Origin: Enterobacter asburiae
GTDB taxonomy: Bacteria; Pseudomonadota; Gammaproteobacteria; Enterobacterales; Enterobacteriaceae
DNA: 64,000 nucleotides
NCBI RefSeq assembly: GCF_021440515.1
Contig: NZ_JAKCMV010000046.1
Coordinates: 44,284-108,283, forward strand
Reading direction: 5' to 3'
Shown: positions 1 to 8,547 of the stretch, piece by piece
How positions within the stretch are numbered: the first letter of the stretch is position 1
How the letters are laid out: every line of letters begins with the position of its first letter
Translations under genes and position numbers: made by a program
Notes under the pieces: generated by a model
The model's database searches: none
Told to the model about the DNA's origin: nothing
What the model saw: only the letters and a program-made list of their open reading frames with translations

Positions 1-1
1 C

Positions 2-1087
2 ATGAACATGAACGAGGTGCTGGCAAACCGCGCAAGCGAGCTGCTGGGCGGCGTGCGCGGGATGGAGCGCAAGGTTCACCCGAACGATGACGTGAACAAA
101 AGCCAAAGCTCAAACGACGTCTTCCCGACCGCGATGCACGTGGCGGCGGTGATTGCCATCCGCGAGCAGCTTATTCCGCAGCTGAACGTCCTCAAAACCA
201 CGCTCAACCAGAAAGCCGACGCCTTTAAAGATATCGTCAAAATTGGCCGTACCCACCTGCAAGACGCCACGCCGCTGACGCTCGGTCAGGAGATTTCCGG
301 CTGGGTCGCCATGCTGGAACACAACCTTAAGCACATCGATAACAGCCTGCCGCACCTGGCGGAGCTGGCGCTCGGCGGTACGGCGGTCGGGACGGGGCTG
401 AATACCCATCCGGAATACGCGGTGCGCGTGGCGAAGGCGCTGGCGGAGTTCACCGGGCAGCCGTTTGTCACCGCCCCGAACAAGTTTGAAGCGCTCGCCA
501 CCTGCGATGCGCTGGTGCATACCCACGGCGCGCTGAAAGGGCTGGCCGCCTCGCTGATGAAAATTGCCAACGACGTGCGCTGGCTGGCCTCGGGCCCGCG
601 CTGTGGGATCGGCGAAATCAGCATTCCTGAAAACGAGCCGGGCAGCTCCATCATGCCGGGCAAAGTGAACCCGACCCAGTGTGAAGCCATGACCATGCTC
701 TGCTGTCAGGTGATGGGCAACGACGTGGCCGTCAATATGGGCGGAGCGTCCGGTAACTTTGAGCTGAACGTCTATCGCCCGATGGTGATCCACAACGTGC
801 TGCAATCGGTGCGTCTGCTGGCGGACGGCATGGAGAGCTTTAACGAGCACTGCGCGGTGGGTATCGAGCCGAACCGCGAGCGCATCAGCCAGCTGCTGAA
901 CGAGTCGCTGATGCTGGTGACCGCGCTCAACACCCATATCGGCTACGACAAAGCGGCCGAAATTGCCAAGAAAGCGCACAAGGAGGGGTTAACCCTGAAG
1001 GCCGCCGCGCTGGCGCTGGGCTATCTGACGGAGGCCGAGTTCGACAGCTGGGTGCGCCCGGAAGAGATGGTCGGCAGCCTGAAATAA
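2..1087 (+). CDS. fumC: Fumarate hydratase class II (FumC), 5' truncated by window edge
   Basis: This is the C-terminal 361 residues of the oxygen-stable, iron-independent fumarase that interconverts fumarate and malate in the TCA cycle. The full enterobacterial protein is about 467 residues, so roughly 105 N-terminal residues lie outside the window. The first ATG seen here is internal. The fumarase/aspartase superfamily signature [11 protein letters not shown] is intact near residue 215, as is the substrate-binding stretch [11 protein letters not shown] near residue 37. The stop codon abuts the stop of the convergent tus gene with no intervening base. fumC-tus-rstB is the E. coli order. Confidence 0.97.
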   Translation: MNMNEVLANRASELLGGVRGMERKVHPNDDVNKSQSSNDVFPTAMHVAAVIAIREQLIPQLNVLKTTLNQKADAFKDIVKIGRTHLQDATPLTLGQEISGWVAMLEHNLKHIDNSLPHLAELALGGTAVGTGLNTHPEYAVRVAKALAEFTGQPFVTAPNKFEALATCDALVHTHGALKGLAASLMKIANDVRWLASGPRCGIGEISIPENEPGSSIMPGKVNPTQCEAMTMLCCQVMGNDVAVNMGGASGNFELNVYRPMVIHNVLQSVRLLADGMESFNEHCAVGIEPNRERISQLLNESLMLVTALNTHIGYDKAAEIAKKAHKEGLTLKAAALALGYLTEAEFDSWVRPEEMVGSLK

Positions 1088-2017
1088 TCACTCCGCCACG
1101 TACAGGTGCAGCCGTGGGATAATCAACCGCAGCGGCTGCGCCTCTGGCTTATAGCGATGCTGAACATTTTCGGCATCGTAATTCAGCAGTTCCCCGATAT
1201 CCGGCACCACCGCCCCCTGATCCGCATCATACAGCGCAATCAGCGGCGTCGGGCAGGCGTGCTGCACCTGCTTTTGCTGCCCGGAATACCACACCCGCGC
1301 GATGGGCTGCACCTTGACCGGACGCTTAATTTTCAGCCGCGTACTGGCGGGCAGCGACGCAATGCTCTGATACTCCTGCTCCAGACGCTCGATCCACTGC
1401 TCACGCGACCAGGGGGCGACGGTGCGCGGCGCTCTCAGGCTTTTCTCCAGCTGCGCCAGGATCTCATCCCGGGTGAAGTTTTTAATAATGTGCTTGTTCG
1501 CCCAGCCAAACCGCAGCGTGGCGGGGTGGCGCAATACCGTCAGCGTGCGGTAGGCGTTCAGCGTGATAAGCCCCGGAAGCTGGCGATGAACCCATTCGAA
1601 GCGGGCGGCGGGGGCTAAACCCGACTCCTCGGTAACGATCTTCTCAAAGGCCGCTTTCAGGCTGTTAATGTGATTAATTTGATTTTCCAGCGCCTCGCGC
1701 GTCGCACCGTCCGTCTGCAAACAGATCACCCCCGGCAGGCGAACGGCCGCTTTGCTGCTGCGATTTTCGGACTGCTGCTGGATAAACAGGCGGCGATAGT
1801 GCTGTAAGGTCAGCTCCAGCGCGGCCTTACCCAGGTGTTGTTTTACCTCGATGGTCTCCAGCGGATCGTGCTCCGCGCCTTTTACGACGTCCGGCAGGGT
1901 AAAGACGCGCGCGGCCAGCAGGCGACAGGTCTGCAAACGCTCGGTCAGCGTGAGCAGTTCGTGTTCCATTTCGCGAAACGTGGTGTTGAGCCTTTCAATC
2001 AGATCGTAAGTCGCCAT
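1088..2017 (-). CDS. tus: DNA replication terminus site-binding protein Tus
   Basis: Tus binds Ter sites as a monomer and blocks the replicative helicase in one direction, trapping forks in the terminus region. The 309-residue length equals that of E. coli Tus and the sequence is recognisable throughout ([21 protein letters not shown] at the N-terminus, PRLHLYVAE at the C-terminus). The start is preceded by AAAGG about 7 nt upstream. A TerB-like site lies 10 bp upstream of the start, where family knowledge places the tus promoter, so Tus is expected to repress its own transcription. It is convergent with fumC and lies just downstream of rstB on the same strand. Confidence 0.96.
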   Translation of the reverse strand: MATYDLIERLNTTFREMEHELLTLTERLQTCRLLAARVFTLPDVVKGAEHDPLETIEVKQHLGKAALELTLQHYRRLFIQQQSENRSSKAAVRLPGVICLQTDGATREALENQINHINSLKAAFEKIVTEESGLAPAARFEWVHRQLPGLITLNAYRTLTVLRHPATLRFGWANKHIIKNFTRDEILAQLEKSLRAPRTVAPWSREQWIERLEQEYQSIASLPASTRLKIKRPVKVQPIARVWYSGQQKQVQHACPTPLIALYDADQGAVVPDIGELLNYDAENVQHRYKPEAQPLRLIIPRLHLYVAE

Positions 2018-2026
2018 AAAGCACCT

Positions 2027-2049
2027 TTCTTAGTTACAACATACTTATC
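2027..2049 (-). promoter_or_regulatory. TerB replication termination site
   Basis: Read on the minus strand, the core GTATGTTGTAACTA matches the conserved Ter core, including the C-G pair involved in fork locking. The flanks resemble E. coli TerB, with a few mismatches at the outer end. It sits directly upstream of tus, as TerB does in E. coli, so it should serve both as a replication fork trap and as the tus autoregulatory operator. Confidence 0.93.
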
Positions 2050-2091
2050 GTATAGCACAGCACGCCGGGTCAGGCCAGCGTGCTGTAAAGG

Positions 2092-3390
2092 TCAGGCAGG
2101 GACGGGAAGGGCGATATTGTGATAAACCGGCCAGCTAAAACAGAAACGCGCGCCGCCCAAATCGCTCTCGTCGCAACGCACCGTGCCGCCCATGGCCTGC
2201 GCGATGGAGTACACGATTGCCAGCCCCAGCCCGCAGCCGCCCGTTGCGCGGTCGCGGCTTGGGTCGAGGCGTACAAACGGCTCGAATACTTTCTCGCGCT
2301 CGTCTTCAGCAATGCCCGGGCCGTCGTCCTCAACGGAGACGCTCGCCTGATTGCCCTGTATATTCAGCGCGATGCGCAGCGTGCTTTCGCTATAGCGCAT
2401 GGCGTTATTCATCAGGTTATCCAGCACACGCTCCATCAGGCGCATATCCAGCGCACCGTAATCACCCGGCGTGACGGCGGTCAGCAGGGTGCGCTGCGGG
2501 TTAACGCTCTGCACATCGGCGATATGCGCTTGCAGCCAGAGGGGCAGGTCGGGGGTGGTCAGGTTAAGTTCGTTTTGCGGGCGGTCGAGGCGCGCGTAGG
2601 TGAGCAGCTCCTCAATCAGCGCTTCAAGCTGGCCGATATCGCGGTTGAGCGCCTGAGATTCCGCCTCGGTGAGGTTCTCGCTCATCTCCAGCCGATAGCG
2701 CAGGCGCACCAGCGGCGTGCGCAGCTCGTGGGCAATGCCGTCGATCAGCTGCTTTTTACTGGCAATCAGCGCGTTAATATTGTCGGCCATCTGGTTAAAG
2801 GCGATGCCCAGACGGTCAAAGCTGGACCCGCTGTCAAAATGAATGCGTTCGCTGAAATGCCCCTCGCCAAAACGCTGGGCGGCGGATTCCAGCCTGAGCA
2901 TGTCCTGCCAGTGGGGGCGCATCCAGATAAACACCGGGAATGCCAGAGAAATAGCGATAAACGCCATCAGCGCCATGTCCAGCAGACGCATCTGGTGCAG
3001 ATAATAAAGGTAGGGCACCGGGCCGACCGCCAGCACATAGTGGCTGCGCGGAATACGCTGGATAAAGGTGTACTTCTCGTCCAGCGCCACGATGTCCCCG
3101 TCGCGCAGCCGCTGCATGGTGGACGGATCTAAGTCGAAATCTTTCATCGGCTCGATACCCAGATCGAACGACAAATTGAGATCAAGCTCTTTCAGCGTGC
3201 GCGCCCAGTCGTGGGGCGGTATTTCACGCAGCTCGCTGCGCATCAGGTAGAGCGAGCTTTTCATCAGATCGTCCAGCGACTGTCGGCCTGCGCGCTCGGC
3301 GGTAAATTTATAGACCAGCCCGACCAGCATGGTCATCACCAGGAAGCAGACAAACAGTAAAAGATAAAACTGCACAAACAGCTTCTTCAT
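2092..3390 (-). CDS. rstB: Two-component sensor histidine kinase RstB
   Basis: Inner-membrane sensor kinase of the RstA/RstB system, 432 residues against 433 in E. coli. Two membrane segments (about residues 6-28 and 135-155) flank a periplasmic sensor. A HAMP linker follows, then the phospho-acceptor motif IAHELRTPLVRLRYRLE near residue 220 (H-box), and ATP-binding N (DNLMNNAMRYS), G1 (VEDDGPGI) and G2 (GGCGLGLAIV) boxes, all intact. In E. coli rstB directly follows rstA. Here the two are separated by about 1.65 kb of AT-rich DNA, so rstB may need its own promoter or depend on long read-through. Confidence 0.95.
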   Translation of the reverse strand: MKKLFVQFYLLLFVCFLVMTMLVGLVYKFTAERAGRQSLDDLMKSSLYLMRSELREIPPHDWARTLKELDLNLSFDLGIEPMKDFDLDPSTMQRLRDGDIVALDEKYTFIQRIPRSHYVLAVGPVPYLYYLHQMRLLDMALMAFIAISLAFPVFIWMRPHWQDMLRLESAAQRFGEGHFSERIHFDSGSSFDRLGIAFNQMADNINALIASKKQLIDGIAHELRTPLVRLRYRLEMSENLTEAESQALNRDIGQLEALIEELLTYARLDRPQNELNLTTPDLPLWLQAHIADVQSVNPQRTLLTAVTPGDYGALDMRLMERVLDNLMNNAMRYSESTLRIALNIQGNQASVSVEDDGPGIAEDEREKVFEPFVRLDPSRDRATGGCGLGLAIVYSIAQAMGGTVRCDESDLGGARFCFSWPVYHNIALPVPA

Positions 3391-3632
3391 GAAATATCAC
3401 CGACGATCAAAGTGTTAGCGACTCCGCGCGGCGCCATGAGCAGGGTAAATATCAGCCTGCTTCTCTCGTGCGCGTTTCTGCTGGCAGAGTACACTGGAAA
3501 TCCCCTTTCTGCATCAGATGATACTAGCGATTATTTTTGCTCAGCAATAAACGTAGCAATTTATTATTTGCTAAAAAAGGGCACAAGTTTTGGCAAAACG
3601 CCACGCTTATGCCCGCTTTGTTACATTATCAA

Positions 3633-4001
3633 TTACTGACTGTCGTTATATCGCAGTAATAATGGATTTGTTGAAAATCCGTGAGGACATTTACGCGCGT
3701 TACAATGTATTGAATAAGAACAGGTATCCGTTTCGAGGTTTTTGTTAAAAGGACAGGCCATCTTATTTTTTATCTCTTCCCATAAGGTATCATTGTAAGG
3801 TGAAACGTTGTAGAGCGTAATGTGGGTGAAAATACCGTTGATAAAGACGCCCTCTTTAGAGGGGTGGATCCTGTCGCCAGGCAATAAGTAGATGTCACTT
3901 TCATACCAGATTATCAATCTCAGCAACCTCAACCCTACGATGTGTGAATAAACGATCCCGGTGCTCGGGCATATTACAGAACTCAGCACTCTCCATGACA
4001 T
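3633..4001 (-). CDS. Hypothetical protein with C-terminal Cys/His cluster
   Basis: Not recognised. I place the start at 4001 (MSWRVLSSV; a second ATG lies just before it at 4004) because a GGAGAG sequence lies a few bases upstream; the open frame continues to 4016. The protein is about 122 residues, mixed hydrophobic and polar, with no clear membrane segment. Near the C-terminus four cysteines and two histidines fall in about 25 residues (pattern C-x10-C-x5-C-x4-C followed by PHG), which could bind a metal. Its codons are AT-rich, unlike flanking genes. It lies inside the insert that separates rstB from rstA and could also be a decayed fragment of a larger gene. Confidence 0.45.
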   Translation of the reverse strand: MSWRVLSSVICPSTGIVYSHIVGLRLLRLIIWYESDIYLLPGDRIHPSKEGVFINGIFTHITLYNVSPYNDTLWEEIKNKMACPFNKNLETDTCSYSIHCNARKCPHGFSTNPLLLRYNDSQ

Positions 4002-4505
4002 CATACTTCTCTCCATCTACGATTTAAGGGCTGTAATAGTGTTTAGCACGAGAAGGGTTAACGATCAAAGCGGTAACTTATTGATATTGATCAGTATTTT
4101 ACATTAAAATCCGACAGCCCCTTATGTTTCAATGATATAGAAAGTTATCGCGTCGAGTTCTTTACAAAATATTAAAGATAATGATCGTTTGACTGTCTGA
4201 ATTTTGATCGTTTGTTACTTGTCTGCTCACTGCATATCCTGTGCGACTCGCGATAATTCCCAGGATATATAATTTTTCACAAGCTTGTCTTTAATTGGAT
4301 TATTATTTCGTTGCGTGATTAATTAATGATTTTATTTTGAGGTTAACGGGCAGGTGAGCCTTCCGTCATAATTTCGCTTGCGGTGATCCTGAAAGGGCTG
4401 CCGATTTCATTTTTTTTATCGCTTATAAGGCATGAAATCGGTTCAGCAGGCAGGGGAAATCTCAAACCGCCGCTACCGACGGTATTCATTGGCCGTCCGG
4501 GCGGG

Positions 4506-4766
4506 TTACATGGCTTCCGAGCTGCGTTTTACCTTAGCGATAAGGCTTTCTGTTACGGTCAGGCCTTCTGTGATATCCGCATCAATGACGGATGTACCAA
4601 ACTGGGTAATCAAATCAAGAAGCGTTTCGTAGGTCTGAATGAGTTCGAGCAGGTTGAAGAGCGCTCTTTGATCGGAGCTGGTGGGCAAATGCTGGCTGGC
4701 AATTGTCTGATGAACAATCCACTCAAGATTGGTCTTTATCTTTTCGATGTCATCGTAGCTATACAT
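4506..4766 (-). CDS. Hypothetical small protein (86 aa)
   Basis: Not recognised. The 86-residue product (starting MYSYDDIEKIKTNLEWIV) looks mostly helical, with no signal peptide or membrane segment. Regular hydrophobic spacing suggests a small helical bundle. The start is fixed by an in-frame TGA two codons upstream. The best Shine-Dalgarno sequence (GAGG at 4784-4787) is 17 nt from this start but 10 nt from a four-codon ORF (MTYV) that begins at 4773 and overlaps the gene start. This arrangement could couple translation. It lies in the AT-rich insert downstream of rstA and upstream of rstB. Confidence 0.5.
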   Translation of the reverse strand: MYSYDDIEKIKTNLEWIVHQTIASQHLPTSSDQRALFNLLELIQTYETLLDLITQFGTSVIDADITEGLTVTESLIAKVKRSSEAM

Positions 4767-5042
4767 ATGTCATGGGCTTAAATCCTCACTTCAAGATTTT
4801 TTTGAGAAAAATGCGTCTATGGCTTCCTGTAAGCGAAGCTAAAAGGGCGATATTCAACGTTAAAATGTAGCGGCTTTCGCCGGGGCGGGGGAGCGGTAGG
4901 TGCGTTTCCTTATGATAACGCTGCTACTGGCAAAACCCGTTAGGAATGGTCTGATGTATGACTTAATTATGCAGTTGTGTGAGCAGATAGCAAGGAACCT
5001 GCTACACGGATTAAAAATAAATACCTGCTTTAAGGGAAATCG

Positions 5043-5759
5043 TTACGTTTCCCAGGCATGTGGCGCGAATAAATAGCCTTTGTTGCGAACGGTTTTTATA
5101 CGATATGGCTCGGTGGCGCTATCCAGCAGTTTCTTTCGCAACCGTGAAATCGCCACGTCAACGCTGCGATCCATACCGTCGTAACTGACGCCGCGCAGGT
5201 TTTTCAGTAGCGCATCTCTGTCCATAATTTGTCCGGCGTGGGTCGCCAGCTCCCATAGCAGGTCAAAATCTGCCGTTGAAAGCGCGATTTGCTCGCCGGA
5301 TAACAGCACCTGGCGGTTAACGGGATCGATAGAGAGGGTGCCGAAACGCATCGCTTTGTGCGGGGTAAGCGACGGCGCGGGCGTTTCGCGCTCCACGCTT
5401 GCACGCTGGCGCAGATGCAGCCGCAAGCGGGCAAGCAGCACGGCAGGAGGCGTGGTTTTCAGGATGTAGTCGTTAGCCCCCATCTCCAGCGAGAGAATAT
5501 GGTTCATATCGCTGTCGAGCGAGGTAAGCAGGACTATCGGGCCGTCCCAGCTGGCGCGCAGGTCGCGGCACAGCGTCATCCCGTCTTTGCCGGGCAGCAT
5601 GATATCCAGCAGCACCAGATCGGGGTTTTCGCGCATCACCACCTCTTCGGCACGATCGCCGCGAGGCTCAACAATCACGTCCATATCGTGTTTACCCAGA
5701 TAGGTGGCGATCAGCTGACCCACCTCAGGCTCATCTTCTACATAAACAATCTTATTCAT
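5043..5759 (-). CDS. rstA: Response regulator RstA (OmpR family)
   Basis: DNA-binding response regulator partnered with RstB, 238 residues. The receiver domain (1-120) has the acidic pocket (VEDE), the phospho-acceptor Asp in LVLLDIMLPGKDG, the conserved LLTSLDS Ser/Thr and the Lys in DYILKTTPP. The C-terminal winged helix (about 135-235) ends RTVRNKGYLFAPHAW. I chose the start MNKIVYVEDE, which aligns with E. coli RstA; the open frame extends 12 codons further upstream. A PhoP-like box lies about 45 bp upstream. RstA controls asr in E. coli, and a matching box is found at asr in this window. Confidence 0.95.
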   Translation of the reverse strand: MNKIVYVEDEPEVGQLIATYLGKHDMDVIVEPRGDRAEEVVMRENPDLVLLDIMLPGKDGMTLCRDLRASWDGPIVLLTSLDSDMNHILSLEMGANDYILKTTPPAVLLARLRLHLRQRASVERETPAPSLTPHKAMRFGTLSIDPVNRQVLLSGEQIALSTADFDLLWELATHAGQIMDRDALLKNLRGVSYDGMDRSVDVAISRLRKKLLDSATEPYRIKTVRNKGYLFAPHAWET

Positions 5760-5786
5760 ACAGCGTCTGTGTTCGCGAAAAATGCC

Positions 5787-5821
5787 AACATACACCGCAC
5801 AACCTTAACCTTCCATTAATC
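5787..5821 (-). promoter_or_regulatory. Putative PhoP box and -10 of the rstA promoter
   Basis: On the minus strand two hexamers, GATTAA and GGTTAA, are separated by 5 bp (5805-5821), resembling the PhoP direct repeat (T/G)GTTTA-N5-(T/G)GTTTA. A TATGTT -10-like element follows exactly 12 bp further on (5787-5792), the usual spacing of PhoP-activated promoters. The rstA operon is PhoP-activated in E. coli. The hexamer match is imperfect, so this is an inference. Confidence 0.5.
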
Positions 5822-5887
5822 TTTCGCAAATAACCGCAGTTCCGCTATTCTGGTGCGCATTGTTACTTGATTGTTATAGGAAAAAGC

Positions 5888-6223
5888 ATGGGGCTGGTGA
5901 TAAAAGCCGCGTTGGGTGCGCTGGTGGTCTTATTGATTGGGATTCTGGCAAAAACGAAGAACTACTACATTGCCGGGCTGATCCCGCTCTTCCCGACCTT
6001 TGCGCTGATTGCGCACTATATCGTGGCGTCGGAGCGAGGCATCGAGGCGCTGCGCACCACTATCGTGTTCGGGATGTGGTCAATCATTCCCTATTTTCTC
6101 TACCTGCTGTCGCTGTGGTACTTCACCGGCGTGATGCGCTTGCCGCTGGCGCTGGGCGGAGCCGTTGTCTGCTGGAGCCTCAGCGCCTGGGTATTAATCT
6201 TTTTCTGGAGCCGCTTCCACTAG
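5888..6223 (+). CDS. ydgC: GlpM family inner-membrane protein YdgC
   Basis: Small polytopic membrane protein of 111 residues, the same length as E. coli YdgC and nearly identical over the first 55 residues (MGLVIKAALGALVVLLIG). Four hydrophobic segments can be seen. The start at 5888 follows AGGA 6 nt upstream; an upstream ATG seven codons earlier has no ribosome-binding site. The family (GlpM-like) was linked to alginate production in Pseudomonas, but its role in enterics is not established. It is divergent from rstA, and its 3' end overlaps the convergent folM by 4 bp. Confidence 0.93.
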   Translation: MGLVIKAALGALVVLLIGILAKTKNYYIAGLIPLFPTFALIAHYIVASERGIEALRTTIVFGMWSIIPYFLYLLSLWYFTGVMRLPLALGGAVVCWSLSAWVLIFFWSRFH

Positions 6224-6942
6224 CGTAGCGGGCGACCGCCATCAACGGCGAAGGTTCTTCCGGTGACGTAACAGCTGGTCAGCAGATAGTCGATAAGATC
6301 GATAATCTCTTTTTCGCCAGGTGCGATTTTCATCAGCGATTTATTCAGCGCCTGCTGGCGATATTCGGCGTCATCTCCCTCGTTAAACAGGATCAGCGAG
6401 GGCGCAATGGCGTTCACTTTTACCTCCGGCGCCAGCTTGCGCGCGAACGAGCGGGTCATATTATCCAGCGCGGCTTTACTGGCCGCGTAGGCGATATGCT
6501 TGTCGCTGCCGCGCTCCACTACGTAATCGGTAAAGTGAATAATATCGCTTGCCGCATGTCCGTGACCGCGTAACAAATCCTGAAGCGCATGGTTAAGCAG
6601 GTACGGGGCGTTAACGTGGATCTGCATCATGCACGCGAGCGTATCGCTCAGGGACGTGCCCGGCTTCTCTGCCAGCCAGGCGCTGGCGTTGTGAATAATC
6701 GCCCGCAGCCCGTCAGTTTGCGATTTTACCTTCTCTGCAAAGTCGAGAATGCCCGCATCGCTGGAGAAATCGGCCTGAATGCAGACCGCGCCGGCGCTGC
6801 GCAGCCCGTCAATCGACGGATAGTCGTTGCGATAGCTGACGATCACCGGATGGTGAAGATTGAGAAAATGATGGGCGATGGCGAGGCCGATGCGACGGCC
6901 TGCGCCTGTGATGAGAATAGGGCGGTGCGGTGATTTTCCCAT
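6220..6942 (-). CDS. folM: Dihydromonapterin reductase / dihydrofolate reductase FolM
   Basis: Short-chain dehydrogenase of 240 residues that reduces dihydromonapterin to tetrahydromonapterin with NADPH and has weak dihydrofolate reductase activity. The N-terminal Rossmann motif reads TGAGRRIGLAIA, and the SDR catalytic pair YAASK (Tyr/Lys) follows near residue 150. I chose MGKSPHRPILIT as the start because GGAG lies 7 nt upstream and the length then equals that of E. coli FolM. It follows ydgI on the same strand with a gap of about 37 bp, so the two may share a transcript. Confidence 0.94.
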   Translation of the reverse strand: MGKSPHRPILITGAGRRIGLAIAHHFLNLHHPVIVSYRNDYPSIDGLRSAGAVCIQADFSSDAGILDFAEKVKSQTDGLRAIIHNASAWLAEKPGTSLSDTLACMMQIHVNAPYLLNHALQDLLRGHGHAASDIIHFTDYVVERGSDKHIAYAASKAALDNMTRSFARKLAPEVKVNAIAPSLILFNEGDDAEYRQQALNKSLMKIAPGEKEIIDLIDYLLTSCYVTGRTFAVDGGRPLR

Positions 6943-6979
6943 CGTAGTCTCCTTTCCGTTCAACAATGGGAAAGCGGCG

Positions 6980-8362
6980 CTATCCCATTAACATCCACGT
7001 GGCCGGTACGGCAGCAACCAGCAATAAGCCAATTAGCGCCATCTCGCGGCGTTTGAGCGCGTTGTCCAGCTGATGCGTACGACGTGCATAGATAAACACC
7101 AGCAGGCCCGGCGCGTAGAGCACCACTGACAGCAGCAGGTGCATCGGGCCGGAAGCATACAACAACCATAGCCCGTAAATACAGGCGCCGATACCCACGG
7201 CGTAGTGCGCCGGGCGGGTGGCAATCTTCAGCAGATATGCACCCACCAGGAAATAAGGTACCAGAATCATCTCGGAGGCGATGGTCAGCAGGGTGTTATA
7301 GTCCGAACCTGTGAGCCAGATCAGCACCAGACACACCTGCACGCTGATGTTGGTCAGCCACAGAGAGGCCGACGGCGCGTTGTTTTTATTCTGACGCGCA
7401 AACAGGCGCGGGAACGCCTTGTGCGTGGCCGCAAGGAAAGGCACTTCCGCCGCCATAATCGTCCAGCTCAGATAGGCTCCGCACACGGACACAATCAGCC
7501 CGGCGGCGATGACCACATCCCCCCAGGGACCGAGCATTTTCACCATCAGTCCGGCCATCGACGGATTACGCATTTCAGCCAGCTCAGGACGCGCCACCAC
7601 GCCCAGAGAGAGCAGTGTCACCAGCAGATACACGCCCAGCGCGGCGAGAACCGCCAGCAGCGTCGCCCGGCCCACGTCGCGCTTATTGCGCGCACGGGCG
7701 GAAACCACCACCGCACCTTCCACGCCGATAAACACCCACAGGGTGATCAGCATGGTGTTTTTCACCTGTTCCCAGACCGGGACGCCCAGCGCAATCCCCG
7801 TAAAGTCGAGGTTAAAGACGTCCAGGCGGAACGCGATAAAGGCCAGCACCACAAACAGGCCGAGAGGAACCAGTTTGGCCAGGGTTGCGACCAGGTTGAT
7901 ACTGGCCGCGGTTTGCACGCCGCGCAGCACCAGCCAGTGTACAAACCACAGCAGCACCGACGCGCCGACGATGGACTGCCAGGTGTTACCATCACCGAAC
8001 AGGCGCAGCTCGGGGGTATCGGTAAAGAAGCTCAGGGCAGAGAAAACAATGACCAGATAAGAGACGTTGGCGATAACCGCGCACAGCCAGTATCCCCAGG
8101 CGGAACAGAAGCCGATCAGCTCACCGAAGCCTTCACGGGCATAGGTGAAAATGCCGCCGTCGAGGTCGGGACGAATACGGGTCAGCAGCAGCATGGCGAA
8201 GGCCAGCATTAAGATCCCAACGCCGGTGATCCCCCAGCCAATCAGTAACGCGGCAGGGCTGGCTACGGCCGCCATGTTCTGCGGCAAACTGAATACGCCT
8301 GCACCCAGCATTGAGCTTAAAACGAGTGCAGTTAAAGCACTCAGGCCAAGTTTCTTTTCCAT
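6980..8362 (-). CDS. ydgI: APC-family amino acid antiporter YdgI
   Basis: Inner-membrane transporter of 460 residues with about 12 predicted hydrophobic segments and the amino acid-polyamine-cation superfamily N-terminus (LVLSSMLGAGVFSLPQNMA, helix-break GAGVF motif). It belongs to the ArcD-like arginine/ornithine antiporter branch and is annotated in E. coli as a putative arginine/ornithine antiporter. The actual substrate is unproven. A ribosome-binding site (AGGAAG) precedes the ATG. It lies between ydgH and folM as in E. coli. Confidence 0.92.
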   Translation of the reverse strand: MEKKLGLSALTALVLSSMLGAGVFSLPQNMAAVASPAALLIGWGITGVGILMLAFAMLLLTRIRPDLDGGIFTYAREGFGELIGFCSAWGYWLCAVIANVSYLVIVFSALSFFTDTPELRLFGDGNTWQSIVGASVLLWFVHWLVLRGVQTAASINLVATLAKLVPLGLFVVLAFIAFRLDVFNLDFTGIALGVPVWEQVKNTMLITLWVFIGVEGAVVVSARARNKRDVGRATLLAVLAALGVYLLVTLLSLGVVARPELAEMRNPSMAGLMVKMLGPWGDVVIAAGLIVSVCGAYLSWTIMAAEVPFLAATHKAFPRLFARQNKNNAPSASLWLTNISVQVCLVLIWLTGSDYNTLLTIASEMILVPYFLVGAYLLKIATRPAHYAVGIGACIYGLWLLYASGPMHLLLSVVLYAPGLLVFIYARRTHQLDNALKRREMALIGLLLVAAVPATWMLMG

Positions 8363-8507
8363 TGGCTTCCTGTTATGAAAGTTCTCAATCCAGAATAATT
8401 ATTTCGCAAAGGCGCATAAAAATGGTGGATCACACTAAGGCGCGGGATTTTACGGAGAGTCACGAAGTCATGCAATGATGTGTGACAGAAATCAGAAAAA
8501 AAGTAAC

Positions 8508-8530
8508 AAAAAAGGCGGCCTGGGGCCGCC
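8508..8530 (-). terminator. Rho-independent terminator of ydgH
   Basis: On the minus strand a perfect 7-bp GC stem (GGCGGCC/GGCCGCC, 3-nt loop) is followed by a run of six T residues, starting 17 nt after the ydgH stop codon. Confidence 0.88.
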
Positions 8531-8547
8531 CGTGTGAAAGCGTTTTG

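Larger units (their letters stand above)
3391..5042. other. AT-rich insert between rstB and rstA
   Basis: This stretch is visibly richer in A and T than its neighbours and sits where E. coli has rstA and rstB adjacent. It carries two minus-strand ORFs without recognised families, described separately. The 489 bp between them (4017-4505) and the 276 bp before rstA (4767-5042) hold no gene I can support, only AT-rich promoter-like sequence. No insertion sequence ends, transposase or target duplication was seen at the borders. I infer horizontal acquisition from composition and broken synteny. Confidence 0.6.

Noticed and set aside
3412..3639. 75-codon plus-strand ORF starting beside rstB
   Set aside because: No ribosome-binding site or recognisable feature; it overlaps the rstB upstream region and runs into the end of the 122-residue ORF.
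7205..8212. 335-codon plus-strand ORF
   Set aside because: Shadow of the ydgI transporter; His/Gln-rich with no membrane segments.
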